Shown: positions 7,391 through 15,767, numbered from the stretch's first letter. The stretch: DNA of 64,000 nucleotides from Hymenobacter cellulosivorans (GCF_022919135.1 NZ_CP095049.1:434001-498000); one strand, 5' to 3'. The notes: generated from the letters alone by a model not told the origin. A program made the numbers and translations.

Positions 7391-7663
7391 ATGGAATTTG
7401 TCTTCATAAAAGTTTCAGACGTCTTCAATATGTCGTTTGACCAAGTTTTTATTGCTGGACAATTAAAAGGGCAGATCGGCTTTGTAACTCCTGGCAAATG
7501 GAAACTCTTCGTGAATGGCAGCGCAACCGCAGATCTTGAGGCAATCGGCGAAAGAAGAGGTAGTAACACCTCTCTTACGGATAGAGTCGTTGCGTTTAAA
7601 GGCCAACTTGACAAGACCCTATTTGACTTACATAAGGACGAAGTACTGCTGATTCAACAATAA
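7391..7663 (+). CDS. Small EF-Tu-domain-2-like protein, 90 aa
   Basis: ATG at 7391 directly follows the end of the hcp remnant. The product (MEFVFIKVSDVFNMSFDQVF...) has the look of a translation-factor domain II beta barrel. The start F.FIKVSDVF recalls the fRl.VedVF opening of EF-Tu domain 2, followed by a GQLKGQIGFVTPG turn and a closing FKGQLDKTLFDLHKDEVLL that recalls the K.Lde..aGD..gl strand. The GTPase domain is absent. It is not similar to the neighbouring immunity paralogues. Possible roles are an immunity protein, a surviving toxin fragment or an unrelated cargo gene. The fold call is by eye only. Confidence 0.6.
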   Translation: MEFVFIKVSDVFNMSFDQVFIAGQLKGQIGFVTPGKWKLFVNGSATADLEAIGERRGSNTSLTDRVVAFKGQLDKTLFDLHKDEVLLIQQ

Positions 7664-7743
7664 ACAATTAAGACACCTGGTGCACGCATCGTTTGTATTA
7701 ATGGCATCCAGAAACGAAAGGCGAAATCATTGCTTAACTTCTT

Positions 7744-8004
7744 ATGCCTAAACTAACCGAACAGCAAGCCTTAACCCTCGCAAAGGGAATTCTCCAACGG
7801 CAAGCTCTTGCCTACGATATCCAGGAAGGGCTGACCGCTGAATTCACCGATTTACCCGCTACCAACCCGCCGATTCCCTGCTGGTGTATCTCGTATGTCA
7901 GCCAGCCAGGAGAATTTGACCAGCACGATTACTTCCTCTTTTTAGCTGATGCCACCGGGGAAATGCTGCACATCCTAGGTCCGCATGGTAAGCTGCGCTT
8001 ATAA
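7744..8004 (+). CDS. Orphan immunity-type protein, paralogue 2 (86 aa)
   Basis: Starts MPKLTEQQALTLAKGILQRQ and shares the pattern of the immunity protein at 6485-6772: LTEQQA start, YDIQEGL turn, a W/C-WCISY strand, F-LFLAD strand and LHILGP end. No signal peptide. The stop is 6 bp from the next gene, so the pair 7744-8328 is a mini-operon. No toxin gene precedes it, only a broken hcp start, so it is an orphan that may protect against toxins of other strains. Function is inferred from paralogy. Confidence 0.7.
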   Translation: MPKLTEQQALTLAKGILQRQALAYDIQEGLTAEFTDLPATNPPIPCWCISYVSQPGEFDQHDYFLFLADATGEMLHILGPHGKLRL

Positions 8005-8010
8005 TCAGGA

Positions 8011-8328
8011 ATGGATTCTGGCCAGCCAACAGCTAATGGGGCAGTACTCACGCAGGAAGCAGTGAGGGCAATTGTTGAGAAAGAATTAGCAGCGCGAGAC
8101 TTTCTATATGACAAGGGCAAAGGCCTATGGCCAACCTACTACCCGCACCAAGAAATCCGGGGTGGTGTAGTGGCTTCCGTGTGGAGTGTAGCTTTCGTTT
8201 CCCCGGCCCGCACGGTTTCATTCCGGGATAAAATCGTGGAGGTAGCGGAAAACAGGTACTTCGCTCTTGTGGATGACCCTTCCGGCAGACTGCTCTATAT
8301 CCACCACTCCACGGGGTATATTGAGTAG
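8011..8328 (+). CDS. Orphan immunity-type protein, paralogue 3 (105 aa)
   Basis: Starts 6 bp after the previous gene. After an 11-residue extension (MDSGQPTANGA) it shows the same scheme as the other two: LTQEAVRAIVEKEL, FLYDKGKGL, VWSVAF, YFALVDDPSGRLLYIH and a terminal YIE as in paralogue 1. The ends of paralogues 1 and 3 (YIE) are more alike than either is to 2. It is soluble with no export signal. Together the three genes suggest repeated duplication of one immunity family at this locus. Confidence 0.7.
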   Translation: MDSGQPTANGAVLTQEAVRAIVEKELAARDFLYDKGKGLWPTYYPHQEIRGGVVASVWSVAFVSPARTVSFRDKIVEVAENRYFALVDDPSGRLLYIHHSTGYIE

Positions 8329-8434
8329 GCACGTTGGCCAGGAAATGAGTGGTCTGCGCCGTACTGTCTACCCTGGCTTATTGGGGAGCACCTAGTACCT
8401 TGCCTCGCTTTTGCCCCAACCTTCTTCCCTGATC

Positions 8435-8830
8435 ATGCACCTACTATCCTCTCTTCCGTCTTTGCACCACACGGTGGCTTCCCTGACCGAGTACTGGTCC
8501 CCGCGCGTAGTGGCTGAGTTTGAAGACTCCTATGTGAAAGTCGCCAAAGTTCAGGGTTCCCTGGCCTGGCACAGTCACGAGCAGGAGGATGAAGTCTTTT
8601 TTATCCTGAAGGGCCACCTGCGCATCGAACTCGAAGACGGAGCCGTCGAGTTGCCCGAAGGCGCCTTGTACGTAGTGCCCAAGGGCGTACGTCATAACCC
8701 CGTAGCGGAGCAGGAATGCCACATCATGCTGATCGAAAAGAAATCAACCCTGCACACCGGCAGCGAGGTGACCGAGAAAACCCGTTCCCTGGCCGATCAG
8801 CTACGGCCCTTAGAAGCCGGAAGCCGCTAG
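8435..8830 (+). CDS. Cupin-domain protein
   Basis: Starting at ATG 8435 gives 131 residues. This is a single conserved cupin barrel. Motif 1 is WHSHEQEDEVFFILKGHLRI (metal ligands H, H, E) and motif 2 is LPEGALYVVPKGVRHNP (ligand H), so a mononuclear metal site is expected. Such small cupins act as sugar isomerases, dioxygenases or ligand-binding proteins, and the sequence does not say which. It stands alone on the plus strand with a 350-bp gap after it and no link in function to the immunity genes before it. Confidence 0.85.
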   Translation: MHLLSSLPSLHHTVASLTEYWSPRVVAEFEDSYVKVAKVQGSLAWHSHEQEDEVFFILKGHLRIELEDGAVELPEGALYVVPKGVRHNPVAEQECHIMLIEKKSTLHTGSEVTEKTRSLADQLRPLEAGSR

Positions 8831-9147
8831 TAGCCCTAGCCGCGATGCCTCACTAACCCCGACTGCCCGTAAGACCCTCCAGATTCAGACTGACCCTGTC
8901 CGGCTGCATCCTGCTAGCGCTGGGGCTGCTCCCGTTCTGGCTCCCGCGGCCCACATCCCAGGCGGCGTCCTTCGCCCAGCCGTAGCAGCCACTGCCCCTC
9001 TGCTCTTTCGGATAATGCGCCGAAAGCATTTGCGGGGATGAGCGTGCGGCTCCCGTTATCCTATCTACTGCCACTACCGTCGCGCCCGGCTTTCCACCTC
9101 TGGGAATCCGGGCGTCTTGTTTTTAACCACCTATATGTGCTCAACTA
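8831..9147. other. Gap between cupin and S74 genes
   Basis: No convincing gene. A 42-codon frame without ATG (8857-8985) encodes a hydrophobic run RLTLSGCILLALGLLPFWLP that could be a decayed signal or membrane segment. A hairpin follows at 9083-9114. Confidence 0.4.
9083..9114 (+). terminator. Hairpin with T-tract before the S74 gene
   Basis: CGCCCGG (9083-9089) pairs with CCGGGCG (9108-9114), extended by TTTCC/GGGAA, followed by TCTTGTTTTT. It may end transcription from the cupin gene. Confidence 0.6.
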
Positions 9148-9155
9148 TATATTTG
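9148..9155 (+). promoter_or_regulatory. Bacteroidota -7 box of the S74 gene
   Basis: TATATTTG matches TAnnTTTG exactly and lies 24 bp before the ATG at 9180, which supports that start over the longer upstream frame. Confidence 0.65.
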
Positions 9156-9179
9156 CGCATTACCCCCGCGCACTGTCCT

Positions 9180-10613
9180 ATGAAAGCACCCTTACTCACC
9201 GTCTCGGCGGCCTTGCTGCTGGCCGCCCCCACTGCTACTGTGCAGGCCCAGTCCGTGGGCATCGGTACCACTACCCCGGCCAGCTCGGCCATCCTAGATG
9301 TAACCTCGCCCAACCCGGCTACTGCCCCCCAGGGCTTCCTACCGCCCCGCCTTACCCAGGCCCAACGCCAAGCCATTCAGCAGCCCGCCGCCGGCCTGCT
9401 CGTTTACCAAACGGATGCCCCTGCCGGCCTCTACCTCTACGGGGGCAGCTCCTGGAGCCTACTCCCCACCGGCACCAGTAGCGGCGCTGCCGACAACCTG
9501 GGCAACCACACCGCTATCCAGCCCATCAGCTTCACGACCACCGCCGCCGACAAGCTGACCCTGACGCCCGGCGGCAGCGGCGGCCCCAAAATCGGCGTTT
9601 CCGCCCCCGACAACCTGGATTTGTACGCCGGCAACCTCACCGCCACCTCGGCCACCCTGCGCGTACTCACCCCGGAGGATGGCGCCTGGCAGGAGCGCCT
9701 GCGCGTAGACCGCAACGGCCTGCTGGCCGAGGGCGAAACCTATGTGGGTGGTATCCCGAAGGAGGGCGCGGGCATCCGCCTGATGTGGTATCCGGGCAAA
9801 GCAGCCTTCCGCGCCGGCCGCGTCAACGGGGCGCAATGGAACGACAACAACGTGGGCCTATACTCCGTGGCGCTGGGTTCAAACTCGACTGCCTTGGGCG
9901 ATAATAGCGTCGTGCTGGGTCCGAGCAACACCGCCCGCCAAGGCTCGGCCGTGGCCATCGGCGAACAAAACGTGGCCAACGGCTACGCCTCCTTCGCCCT
10001 GGGCTACCGCGCCAACACCAACGCCAAGCCCGGCTCCTTCGTCTTCGGCGACTTCAGCACCTCCAACGAAATTCTTTCCAGCGTCAACAACCAGGCAACC
10101 TTCCGGGTATCGGGCGGCTTCCGCATCTACACCAACGCCAACCTGCTCTCGGGCGTCACCATTGCGGCCAACGGCTCTTCCTGGGAAACGGTGTCCGACT
10201 CCACGAAAAAGGAGCGCCTGGTGCTGGCCGACGGTAACCAGTTCCTGGCGCGCATCAACCGGATGCGCCTGGGCTCCTGGAACTACCGCGGCCTCGACCC
10301 CGCCACCACCCGCCACTACGGCCCCATGGCCCAGGACTTCCACGCCGCCTTCGGCCGCGACGCCATCGGCACCATCGGCACCGACACGACCATCAACCAG
10401 GCCGACTTCGACGGCGTCAACCTGATTGCCATTCAGGCCCTCTACCGCCGCGTACTGCAGCTCGAAGCCGCCAACGCCCGCCTCCAGGAGCAAGTCAAAC
10501 AGCTCCAGACCCGGCAGCCCGGCCCGGCCGGCAGCACCCCGGCTACCGCGGCGGCTCTGGAAGAGCGCCTGCGCCGCCTCGAAGCCCAACTCGGCGCCCA
10601 GGCCCAACGCTAA
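9180..10613 (+). CDS. Secreted tail-fibre-like protein with C-terminal peptidase S74 chaperone domain
   Basis: 477 residues from ATG 9180, with a clear signal peptide MKAPLLTVSAALLLAAPTA..VQAQ. After it comes a SVGIGTTTPASSAILDV segment common in Bacteroidota fibre proteins. Beta-rich repeats follow with YadA-head-like motifs (SVALGSNSTALGDNSVVLG, AVAIGEQNVANGYASFALGY, about 220-285). The C-terminal S74 intramolecular chaperone domain (about 335-425) starts at SDSTKKERLVLADG and includes NYRGLDPATTRHYGPMAQDF. A coiled-coil tail (LEAANARLQEQVKQLQ, EERLRRLEAQL) closes it. By family knowledge S74 helps trimerise fibres and then cleaves itself off. Here it belongs to a cell-surface fibre rather than a phage, as no phage genes are nearby. 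Confidence 0.85.
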   Translation: MKAPLLTVSAALLLAAPTATVQAQSVGIGTTTPASSAILDVTSPNPATAPQGFLPPRLTQAQRQAIQQPAAGLLVYQTDAPAGLYLYGGSSWSLLPTGTSSGAADNLGNHTAIQPISFTTTAADKLTLTPGGSGGPKIGVSAPDNLDLYAGNLTATSATLRVLTPEDGAWQERLRVDRNGLLAEGETYVGGIPKEGAGIRLMWYPGKAAFRAGRVNGAQWNDNNVGLYSVALGSNSTALGDNSVVLGPSNTARQGSAVAIGEQNVANGYASFALGYRANTNAKPGSFVFGDFSTSNEILSSVNNQATFRVSGGFRIYTNANLLSGVTIAANGSSWETVSDSTKKERLVLADGNQFLARINRMRLGSWNYRGLDPATTRHYGPMAQDFHAAFGRDAIGTIGTDTTINQADFDGVNLIAIQALYRRVLQLEAANARLQEQVKQLQTRQPGPAGSTPATAAALEERLRRLEAQLGAQAQR

Positions 10614-10624
10614 GCCGCCACCGC

Positions 10625-10939
10625 ATGGAAAATCTGGGCCCGCTGAATTTTCTGCGCATCCCCTTGTCCAACCTGTGGGATGTTCCCGATATCCGGCGGC
10701 GAATCGAACAAGCCGATGCCGAGTTGGGCCCCCGCCTGCTGCGCTGGTATTGCCGCTACGAACCCGAAACCCGCCTGGCTATTCGCACCCAGCTCGAATG
10801 GGCCCTACAGAATCCGGGGTATGACTTCCAGAAAATCCTTGTGCGGGTAACTACCGCCAACGAGGACATCCTCTTGTACTTCGCCTTTCTGCTCCATCTG
10901 ATTGAGCATGGGCAATGCCCCGCTGCAGACGAGAAATAG
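10625..10939 (+). CDS. Unknown 104-aa protein
   Basis: ATG 10625 lies 11 bp after the S74 stop, so it may be co-transcribed with it. The product is soluble and largely helical (DIRRRIEQADAELGPRLLRWY, TRLAIRTQLEWALQNPG, ILLYFAFLLHLIEHG). It has no signal peptide and no recognised motif. Base composition is like the host. The next gene (11011) is also unknown and in the same direction. Confidence 0.65.
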   Translation: MENLGPLNFLRIPLSNLWDVPDIRRRIEQADAELGPRLLRWYCRYEPETRLAIRTQLEWALQNPGYDFQKILVRVTTANEDILLYFAFLLHLIEHGQCPAADEK

Positions 10940-11010
10940 CCCCGTGCCGCTATGAAACCCATCAGAGAACCTAGAGCTACTGGTATTGCAGTCAGCATTC
11001 TGAATTACCG

Positions 11011-11451
11011 ATGACCCAGCTACTATGGCGCATCAGTGCGGCCCCGCCCGGTACGTGGGACGTACTGGGGCTGCGGGTAGAAAGCACTTTCTCGGCGGAG
11101 GCCGGGTGGCCCGCTTTCTTCAACGGCATTCCGGCCGGCTGGTACCCCACGGTCATAGAGGCCGCCGTGCAGGAAGTCGGGGCCGCTTCCAACGCGGTAG
11201 GCGTATCCTTCCCCGGCGACTTAGACGCCTTCGACCTCACCCAGCGGCCCCCGATTCCCGCTGATGCAGTAGAAATATACTGTCACTCCTTACCCGTTGA
11301 GAGTCTACCCCGGGTTGTTTTTTATCAAATCCTGCTCGCTTTTGGCAGTCGGTTGGCAGAGTGCCCTGGCCAGCCCCCCGAGTGGTATTTGGCCATGCAC
11401 ACCGCCCTGCAGAAGCTTCGCCGTAAACTCGGTCGGGAGCTGGCAGCGTAA
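11011..11451 (+). CDS. Unknown 146-aa protein
   Basis: Starts MTQLLWRISAAPPGTWDVLG. The N-terminal half is hydrophobic-aromatic and proline-rich (EAGWPAFFNGIPAGWYPT). The C-terminal half is helical and ends in a basic tail (LQKLRRKLGRELAA). No signal peptide or catalytic motif is recognised. It is 71 bp after the previous unknown gene and 93 bp before a GNAT gene, all in one direction, so a loose operon is possible. Confidence 0.65.
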   Translation: MTQLLWRISAAPPGTWDVLGLRVESTFSAEAGWPAFFNGIPAGWYPTVIEAAVQEVGAASNAVGVSFPGDLDAFDLTQRPPIPADAVEIYCHSLPVESLPRVVFYQILLAFGSRLAECPGQPPEWYLAMHTALQKLRRKLGRELAA

Positions 11452-11544
11452 CCCCGAATGGGCCCGGCCGGCGTTTGCCTGGCGGTGGAGTATGTATTAC
11501 CTAGTTTCTATCCTACGCGTCCACCCTATCAGCCAAACAACCCG

Positions 11545-12033
11545 ATGCTCCCGACGCTACCCGCCCACGTGACCCTGCGGCCCACCACGCCCGCCGACCT
11601 AGAGCAGCTTTTTCACTTCCAGCTCGACGAAGAAGCCCGCTACCTGGCCGCCTTTACGCCCCCAGACCACACTAACAAAGCCGCCTACGTCGAGAAATAC
11701 GGCGGCTTTCTGCTCAACCCTACCATCCACATGCAGACCATCCTAGTGGATGGCACCATAGCTGGCAGTATTTCTAAATTCGAAATAGAAGGCGACGCCG
11801 AAATAACCTACTGGCTGGACCGCGCCTTCTGGGGGCGGGGCATTGCCACTGCGGCCCTCGCCACCTTCCTGACCCTGGAAGTCACCCGCCCACTTTTCGG
11901 CCGGGTGGCCTTCGATAACCGAGGCTCGCAGAAGGTCCTGAAAAAATGCGGCTTCGTCAGAATTGGCACCTACCAAGGCTTTGCCAATGCCCGCCAAACC
12001 GCAGTGGCAGAATTTATCTACCAGCTGTCCTAA
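11545..12033 (+). CDS. GNAT acetyltransferase, RimJ/RimL type
   Basis: Start placed at ATG 11545 (MLPTLPAHVTLRPTT), giving 162 residues; the longer frame lacks a sensible start. It opens with the VTLRPTTPADLEQLF signature of the family. The acetyl-CoA loop is RAFWGRGIATAAL, and the closing FDNRGSQKVLKKCGF motif is typical of N-terminal or small-molecule acetyltransferases. The acceptor is not predictable. A strong bidirectional hairpin follows. Confidence 0.88.
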   Translation: MLPTLPAHVTLRPTTPADLEQLFHFQLDEEARYLAAFTPPDHTNKAAYVEKYGGFLLNPTIHMQTILVDGTIAGSISKFEIEGDAEITYWLDRAFWGRGIATAALATFLTLEVTRPLFGRVAFDNRGSQKVLKKCGFVRIGTYQGFANARQTAVAEFIYQLS

Positions 12034-12066
12034 GGCATTTCGCAGGCCGCGGGAGTAGCCCAACAA

Positions 12067-12098
12067 AAAAGCCCCCGACCATGTAGCCGGGGGCTTTT
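12067..12098. terminator. Hairpin between convergent genes
   Basis: AAAAGCCCCCG (12067-12077) pairs with CGGGGGCTTTT (12088-12098). The A-run before and T-run after suit termination from both sides. Confidence 0.85.
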
Positions 12099-12138
12099 CT
12101 TTAACCAGCCCGTTGCGGCGGGCCGCCGGAAACGGGAA

Positions 12139-12717
12139 CTACACCAACTGGGGGGCTCTGGTCAGGACTTTCTTCGGAAACTTCGGCCGGGGCTTGGTAC
12201 CGCAGCGCTCAAAGTCGTCTACCAGGGTGCGGCTGGCCGTAGCAGCTACCGTTGTAGCCAGCTGCAACAGCTCCCGGCTGAACGCTGCGTCACTGGTCAG
12301 GGCCGCCACCTGGGTCAGCTGGTAGGCCGATTGAATCATACCGGCCGAGGGAATCGGTTGCCACGGATCGGGCAGCGGACCGAACCCTTTTTCCAGTTCC
12401 TCCAGCAAGTCCGTAACGTGGGGAAACGGGAAAGGCCAGCGCCACGGCGGGCAAAGCTCGTCGCCGGGCTCCCAGCCGCTGGCCAGTCCCTCCGAGGCCG
12501 AGCGCGCCATTTGCTGCGACAAGCCAAAGACCCGGTCCTGCAAGCCCTTATCGGGCAGCTCCGCGCTGATTTGCCGCACGAGGTCGGCCGCCAGCAGGTT
12601 CACGTGGGCCTCACTGAATACGAAATGCGTGTGCGGGATAAGGGCATCCCACGCCTTCGGATTCATTGATCCGACAAGTTGAATTTTGGAGAATAAGGCA
12701 ACTGTTTTGGTGTTCAT
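12139..12717 (-). CDS. Unknown 192-aa protein
   Basis: The start is set at MNTKTVALFSK (12717) because a -7 box lies just upstream at 12841-12848, inside the longest frame, so the longer start at 12843 would be untranscribed. The product is soluble and mostly helical (HVNLLAADLVRQISAELPD, GMIQSAYQLTQVAALTS), with a Pro/Trp-rich middle (CPPWRWPFPFP, LPDPWQPIPSAG) and a basic C-terminus (KPRPKFPKKVL). No known domain is recognised. It is convergent with the GNAT gene. Confidence 0.7.
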   Translation of the reverse strand: MNTKTVALFSKIQLVGSMNPKAWDALIPHTHFVFSEAHVNLLAADLVRQISAELPDKGLQDRVFGLSQQMARSASEGLASGWEPGDELCPPWRWPFPFPHVTDLLEELEKGFGPLPDPWQPIPSAGMIQSAYQLTQVAALTSDAAFSRELLQLATTVAATASRTLVDDFERCGTKPRPKFPKKVLTRAPQLV

Positions 12718-12840
12718 GATCATAGCAGAGAAGCCGTTTCCTACCGGGCAGGAAACGAGGATGAAAGACACTGATGGAACTGAGTCTTTCGTGGTTGTGC
12801 CTGCATGGCGCCCTGCTACTGCAACTCCGAAAGAATACAC

Positions 12841-12848
12841 CAAATATA
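12841..12848 (-). promoter_or_regulatory. -7 box of the 192-aa gene
   Basis: CAAATATA on the plus strand is TATATTTG on the minus strand, an exact TAnnTTTG match about 124 bp before the chosen start. Confidence 0.5.
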
Positions 12849-12946
12849 CACTCTGGATTACATCGTGTAAATAACATATATATGTGAGTCAGCAAGTTGC
12901 ATCACTAACCCATCCCTTTATTTTCTTTTTTTGCAACGCCCTGGGC

Positions 12947-14572
12947 CTACTTCAGCACCTTGGCATCATACACCACTTTGCCCCCGATGATGGTGAGCAG
13001 GCTGCTGGTCTTGGGTAATTCGGGTGGGGGCACCGTGAAGATATCCTGGGATAAGACCACCACGTCGGCCAGCTGCCCCACCGCCAGCCGGCCTTTGTTC
13101 CGTTCCTCAAATTCGGCAAAGGCCGAGCCGTAAGTATAGGCCTGCACCGCCTGCTGCCGAGTGAGGACCTCGCCGGGGTTGCTGGGGGTAATGCCCGCCA
13201 GCATGATGTTCAGAAATGGATTTAGGGGCCCGTCCGAACCCAACGCCAGCGGAATGCCCGCCTTCAGCAACGAGCCCAGGGGCTGCATCTTGGTACCCCA
13301 CCGCTGGTGAAACAGCTGGGGCTCGGTGAAGTGACTCGGGTTTTGCACCACCACTACGCCCAGCGCCCGGGCCCGCGGCACCAAGTCGCCGATGAGCCCG
13401 TCGCCGTGCTCGATACGGACCCGGCGGGCGGGCCAGCTGGCGGCGGAGCCATTTCCTTCAAGGGCCTGTAGCACGACTTCAGCTGTCCGGTCGCCGGCGC
13501 AGTGCAGTAGCAGCTGCTGCTTGAAATCCACCGATTCCTGCACCATGCGGGCTACTTCAGCTTCGCTGAAATTCAGCTTGCCGGTCCAGCCGGGGCGGTC
13601 CTGGTAGGGCTGGCGCAGGGCAGCGCCCCGCTCGTAAGGTGTCCCGTCGAGCACCCACTTCATGCCGCTGGCCTTCACGGTAGCAGGCAGCTTGCTCTGC
13701 AGGGCCGGCAGTTGCCGCACTTCGCCCAGGTCTCGCTGCTGGGGCGTGGTAGGCGAAAACGGGATGGCCCGCACCCGTATCGGCAGCTTGGCTTGCGCCA
13801 GCAGGCGAACAAACTGGTCGAAGGGCAGAAAGGAAAAAAGCTGCACCGAGGTAATACCCAAACGCAGGGCTTCGGCAGACAATTGGCGCAGCTCGGCCAA
13901 CGCTACCGAGTCGGGCGTCTGCAGGGCCAGGGTGCGGCTGGCCGGCCACTGGGCGTATTCCCAAAACCGGCCGTTGAGCTGCCCAGTGGCCGTGTGCTCG
14001 AAATAGCCACCCAGAGGGTCGGGCTGCTGCTCCCCGATACCGAGCTGCTGCAGGGCCCGGGAGTTGGCAATGTAGCCGTGCCCGTAGTGGGCCCGCAGTA
14101 GTACGGCATGGTTGGGCGCCAACTGGTCGAGAGCCGCACGGGTCACCTGCTCGTTGGTAACTACCGCCCGGCCGACCCGACCAAACACCCAGCCTCCGGC
14201 CGGGGCCTGCTGCACAGCAGCCGTCAGGGCCTTGGTGGTTTCTTCCCAAGTAGGCTCCAGGGCATCGAGGGCCAGCGTAGTACCCCGGGGCGAGGGGCTG
14301 AAGTGGTTATGGGCGTCGTTGAAGCCCGGCGTCACAGTGCGGCCCTGCAAGTCGAGGCGGCGGGTACGGGGCCCGGTCAGCTTACTAATTTCGGCCGTGG
14401 TGCCGACGGCCACAATTCGCTCCCCCCGAATGGCCAGGGCCTGGGCCGTAGGCTGGGTGGCATCGGCCGTAAAGAGCTTGCCATTCAGCAGTACCATATC
14501 GGCGGGCTGCTGCCCCAGGGCGGCCGTGCTCAGCAGCCACCCGCCCAGTACACTCCACAGTAGCTTCTTCAT
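12947..14572 (-). CDS. Exported amidohydrolase, YtcJ-like metal-dependent hydrolase
   Basis: 541 residues from ATG 14572, with signal peptide MKKLLWSVLGGWLLSTAALGQ, so periplasmic. It follows the amidohydrolase family 3 layout: N-terminal beta sandwich (ADMVLLNGKLFTADA), metal-binding HNHF after TPGFNDA near residue 90, a QLLLHCAGDRTAEVVLQALE segment and IEHGDGL (later metal ligands), SHFTEPQLF, and LGSDGPL with the catalytic Asp. The C-terminal strand ends with GRLAVGQLADVVVLSQDIF. The substrate is unknown; relatives act on amides and ureas. Monocistronic. Confidence 0.87.
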   Translation of the reverse strand: MKKLLWSVLGGWLLSTAALGQQPADMVLLNGKLFTADATQPTAQALAIRGERIVAVGTTAEISKLTGPRTRRLDLQGRTVTPGFNDAHNHFSPSPRGTTLALDALEPTWEETTKALTAAVQQAPAGGWVFGRVGRAVVTNEQVTRAALDQLAPNHAVLLRAHYGHGYIANSRALQQLGIGEQQPDPLGGYFEHTATGQLNGRFWEYAQWPASRTLALQTPDSVALAELRQLSAEALRLGITSVQLFSFLPFDQFVRLLAQAKLPIRVRAIPFSPTTPQQRDLGEVRQLPALQSKLPATVKASGMKWVLDGTPYERGAALRQPYQDRPGWTGKLNFSEAEVARMVQESVDFKQQLLLHCAGDRTAEVVLQALEGNGSAASWPARRVRIEHGDGLIGDLVPRARALGVVVVQNPSHFTEPQLFHQRWGTKMQPLGSLLKAGIPLALGSDGPLNPFLNIMLAGITPSNPGEVLTRQQAVQAYTYGSAFAEFEERNKGRLAVGQLADVVVLSQDIFTVPPPELPKTSSLLTIIGGKVVYDAKVLK

Positions 14573-14679
14573 AGTCACCCGAGTAGTTAGTCCCAACCGA
14601 ATATTGAAAGTATTGAATATACAGAAAAAACCGGGTATTCCCGCGGCTCATCTACCCTATACATCTCCTCTGTAACCTG

Positions 14680-15093
14680 TTAGGGAGGAACTGTGCCCGG
14701 TTGCCTGTTTGGGCTGTTTTCAGGCCGCTCCACCCAGGTTCGCACCACGGCCTGCGGCTGCGCCGCCTTCGCCGCTGCTTCGGTCAGGTTGTGGAGGGGT
14801 AGCAGGCGCCTTGCACCCGCCCGGGTCGGGGATGGTGGCATCGGTGGCAAACACTAGCAGCGCGTGGCCCCGGTGCAGATTCACGACTACTATGTCGCGC
14901 CGGTACTCTTTGGGGTCGAATGGGGCTATGAGACCGGTGTAGTAGAAGCTAGGCGAGTTCCACTTGATCTGCTCGGCCACTGCTGGGTAAGCGACCGGCA
15001 TTGTTTCCCGGATAGCCTGCACTACCGTTCGCAGTTCCGGAGCTAGCTGGGGAGGTAGTCATCAACGGTCGTGAACTGGTTGGGTCTAGGCAT
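14680..15093 (-). pseudogene. DUF1801 (YdhG-like) gene, frame broken twice
   Basis: Translation from ATG 15093 (MPRPNQFTTVDDYL) meets a stop after about 16 codons. Restoring one base in the CCCC run near 15046 gives the normal continuation LAPELRTVVQAIRETMP, then IKWNSPSFYYTG and VNLHRGHALLVFATDATIPDPGG. Near 14806 the frame changes again and a few expected residues are missing before RRLLPLHNLTEAAAKAAQ and the stop at 14680-14682. DUF1801 proteins are small soluble proteins of poorly known function. The first lesion could be a sequencing error; the second looks like real decay. Confidence 0.75.
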
Positions 15094-15275
15094 AAAGAAT
15101 TGAACAGGCTACGGTCTCTTTTACTAAAGGTAACGAGCAACTTAGGCGAGCTACTGGGGCCAAACCGACAACCCCGGGGGCAATTGCGACAATCGAACCT
15201 TCTATAAGGCTTGAGGCCCATATACTCCGGCAGAGGCTCGTATAAAGTAGGCGCAACATCCCTATACCGTATCCT

Positions 15276-15767
15276 ATGTCTTCCGCTGACGCTACTTCTC
15301 CGCAAAGTACCCCGCTCCGGATTCGGCCCGCCACCCCAGCCGATGAAGCCTTCATTCGCCAGGTTATGCCCCGCCTAGTGGAGTTTGGGCCGCCCGCCTG
15401 GCGCGACGCCGCCCAGCTTACGGCCACCGATGTAGCCGTGTTGCTGGAGGCCGTGCTTCACCCTTCACCCCGCCGCAGCGTGTTTATCGCCGAACACGAT
15501 GAGCCCCTGGGTCTGGTGCACCTGACCATCAACACCGACTTTTACCAGCAGGAGCACGCCCACTTGGCCGACTTGGTGGTAGCTACGGCGGCCGAGGGCC
15601 AGGGCGTGGGCCGGGCCTTGCTCGACTACGCCGAAGGCTGGGCCCGCGCCCGGGGCTATTCCTGGCTGACTTTGAGCGTATTTGCCCAAAACACCCACGC
15701 CCGGGCCGTCTATGAGCGGGCCGGTTTTGGGCAGGACATTATCAAATACGTCAAGGTTCTAACCTAG
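15276..15767 (+). CDS. GNAT acetyltransferase
   Basis: 163 residues from ATG 15276. Standard GNAT fold: LRIRPATPADEAFI start, the central strand SVFIAEHDEPLGLVHLTI, beta4 HLADLVVATAAEGQGVGRALLDYAE (acetyl-CoA pyrophosphate loop Q-G-V-G-R-A) and the end SVFAQNTHARAVYERAGF. The acceptor is unknown. The last bases overlap the 3' end of the AraC gene on the other strand by 9 bp. Confidence 0.9.
   Translation: MSSADATSPQSTPLRIRPATPADEAFIRQVMPRLVEFGPPAWRDAAQLTATDVAVLLEAVLHPSPRRSVFIAEHDEPLGLVHLTINTDFYQQEHAHLADLVVATAAEGQGVGRALLDYAEGWARARGYSWLTLSVFAQNTHARAVYERAGFGQDIIKYVKVLT

Noticed and set aside
9117..9179. Longer start of the S74 protein
   Set aside because: The -7 box at 9148-9155 lies inside it, and the signal peptide begins at ATG 9180.
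12718..12843. Longer start of the 192-aa gene
   Set aside because: It overlaps the -7 box at 12841-12848 on the minus strand, so the first codons could not be transcribed from it.
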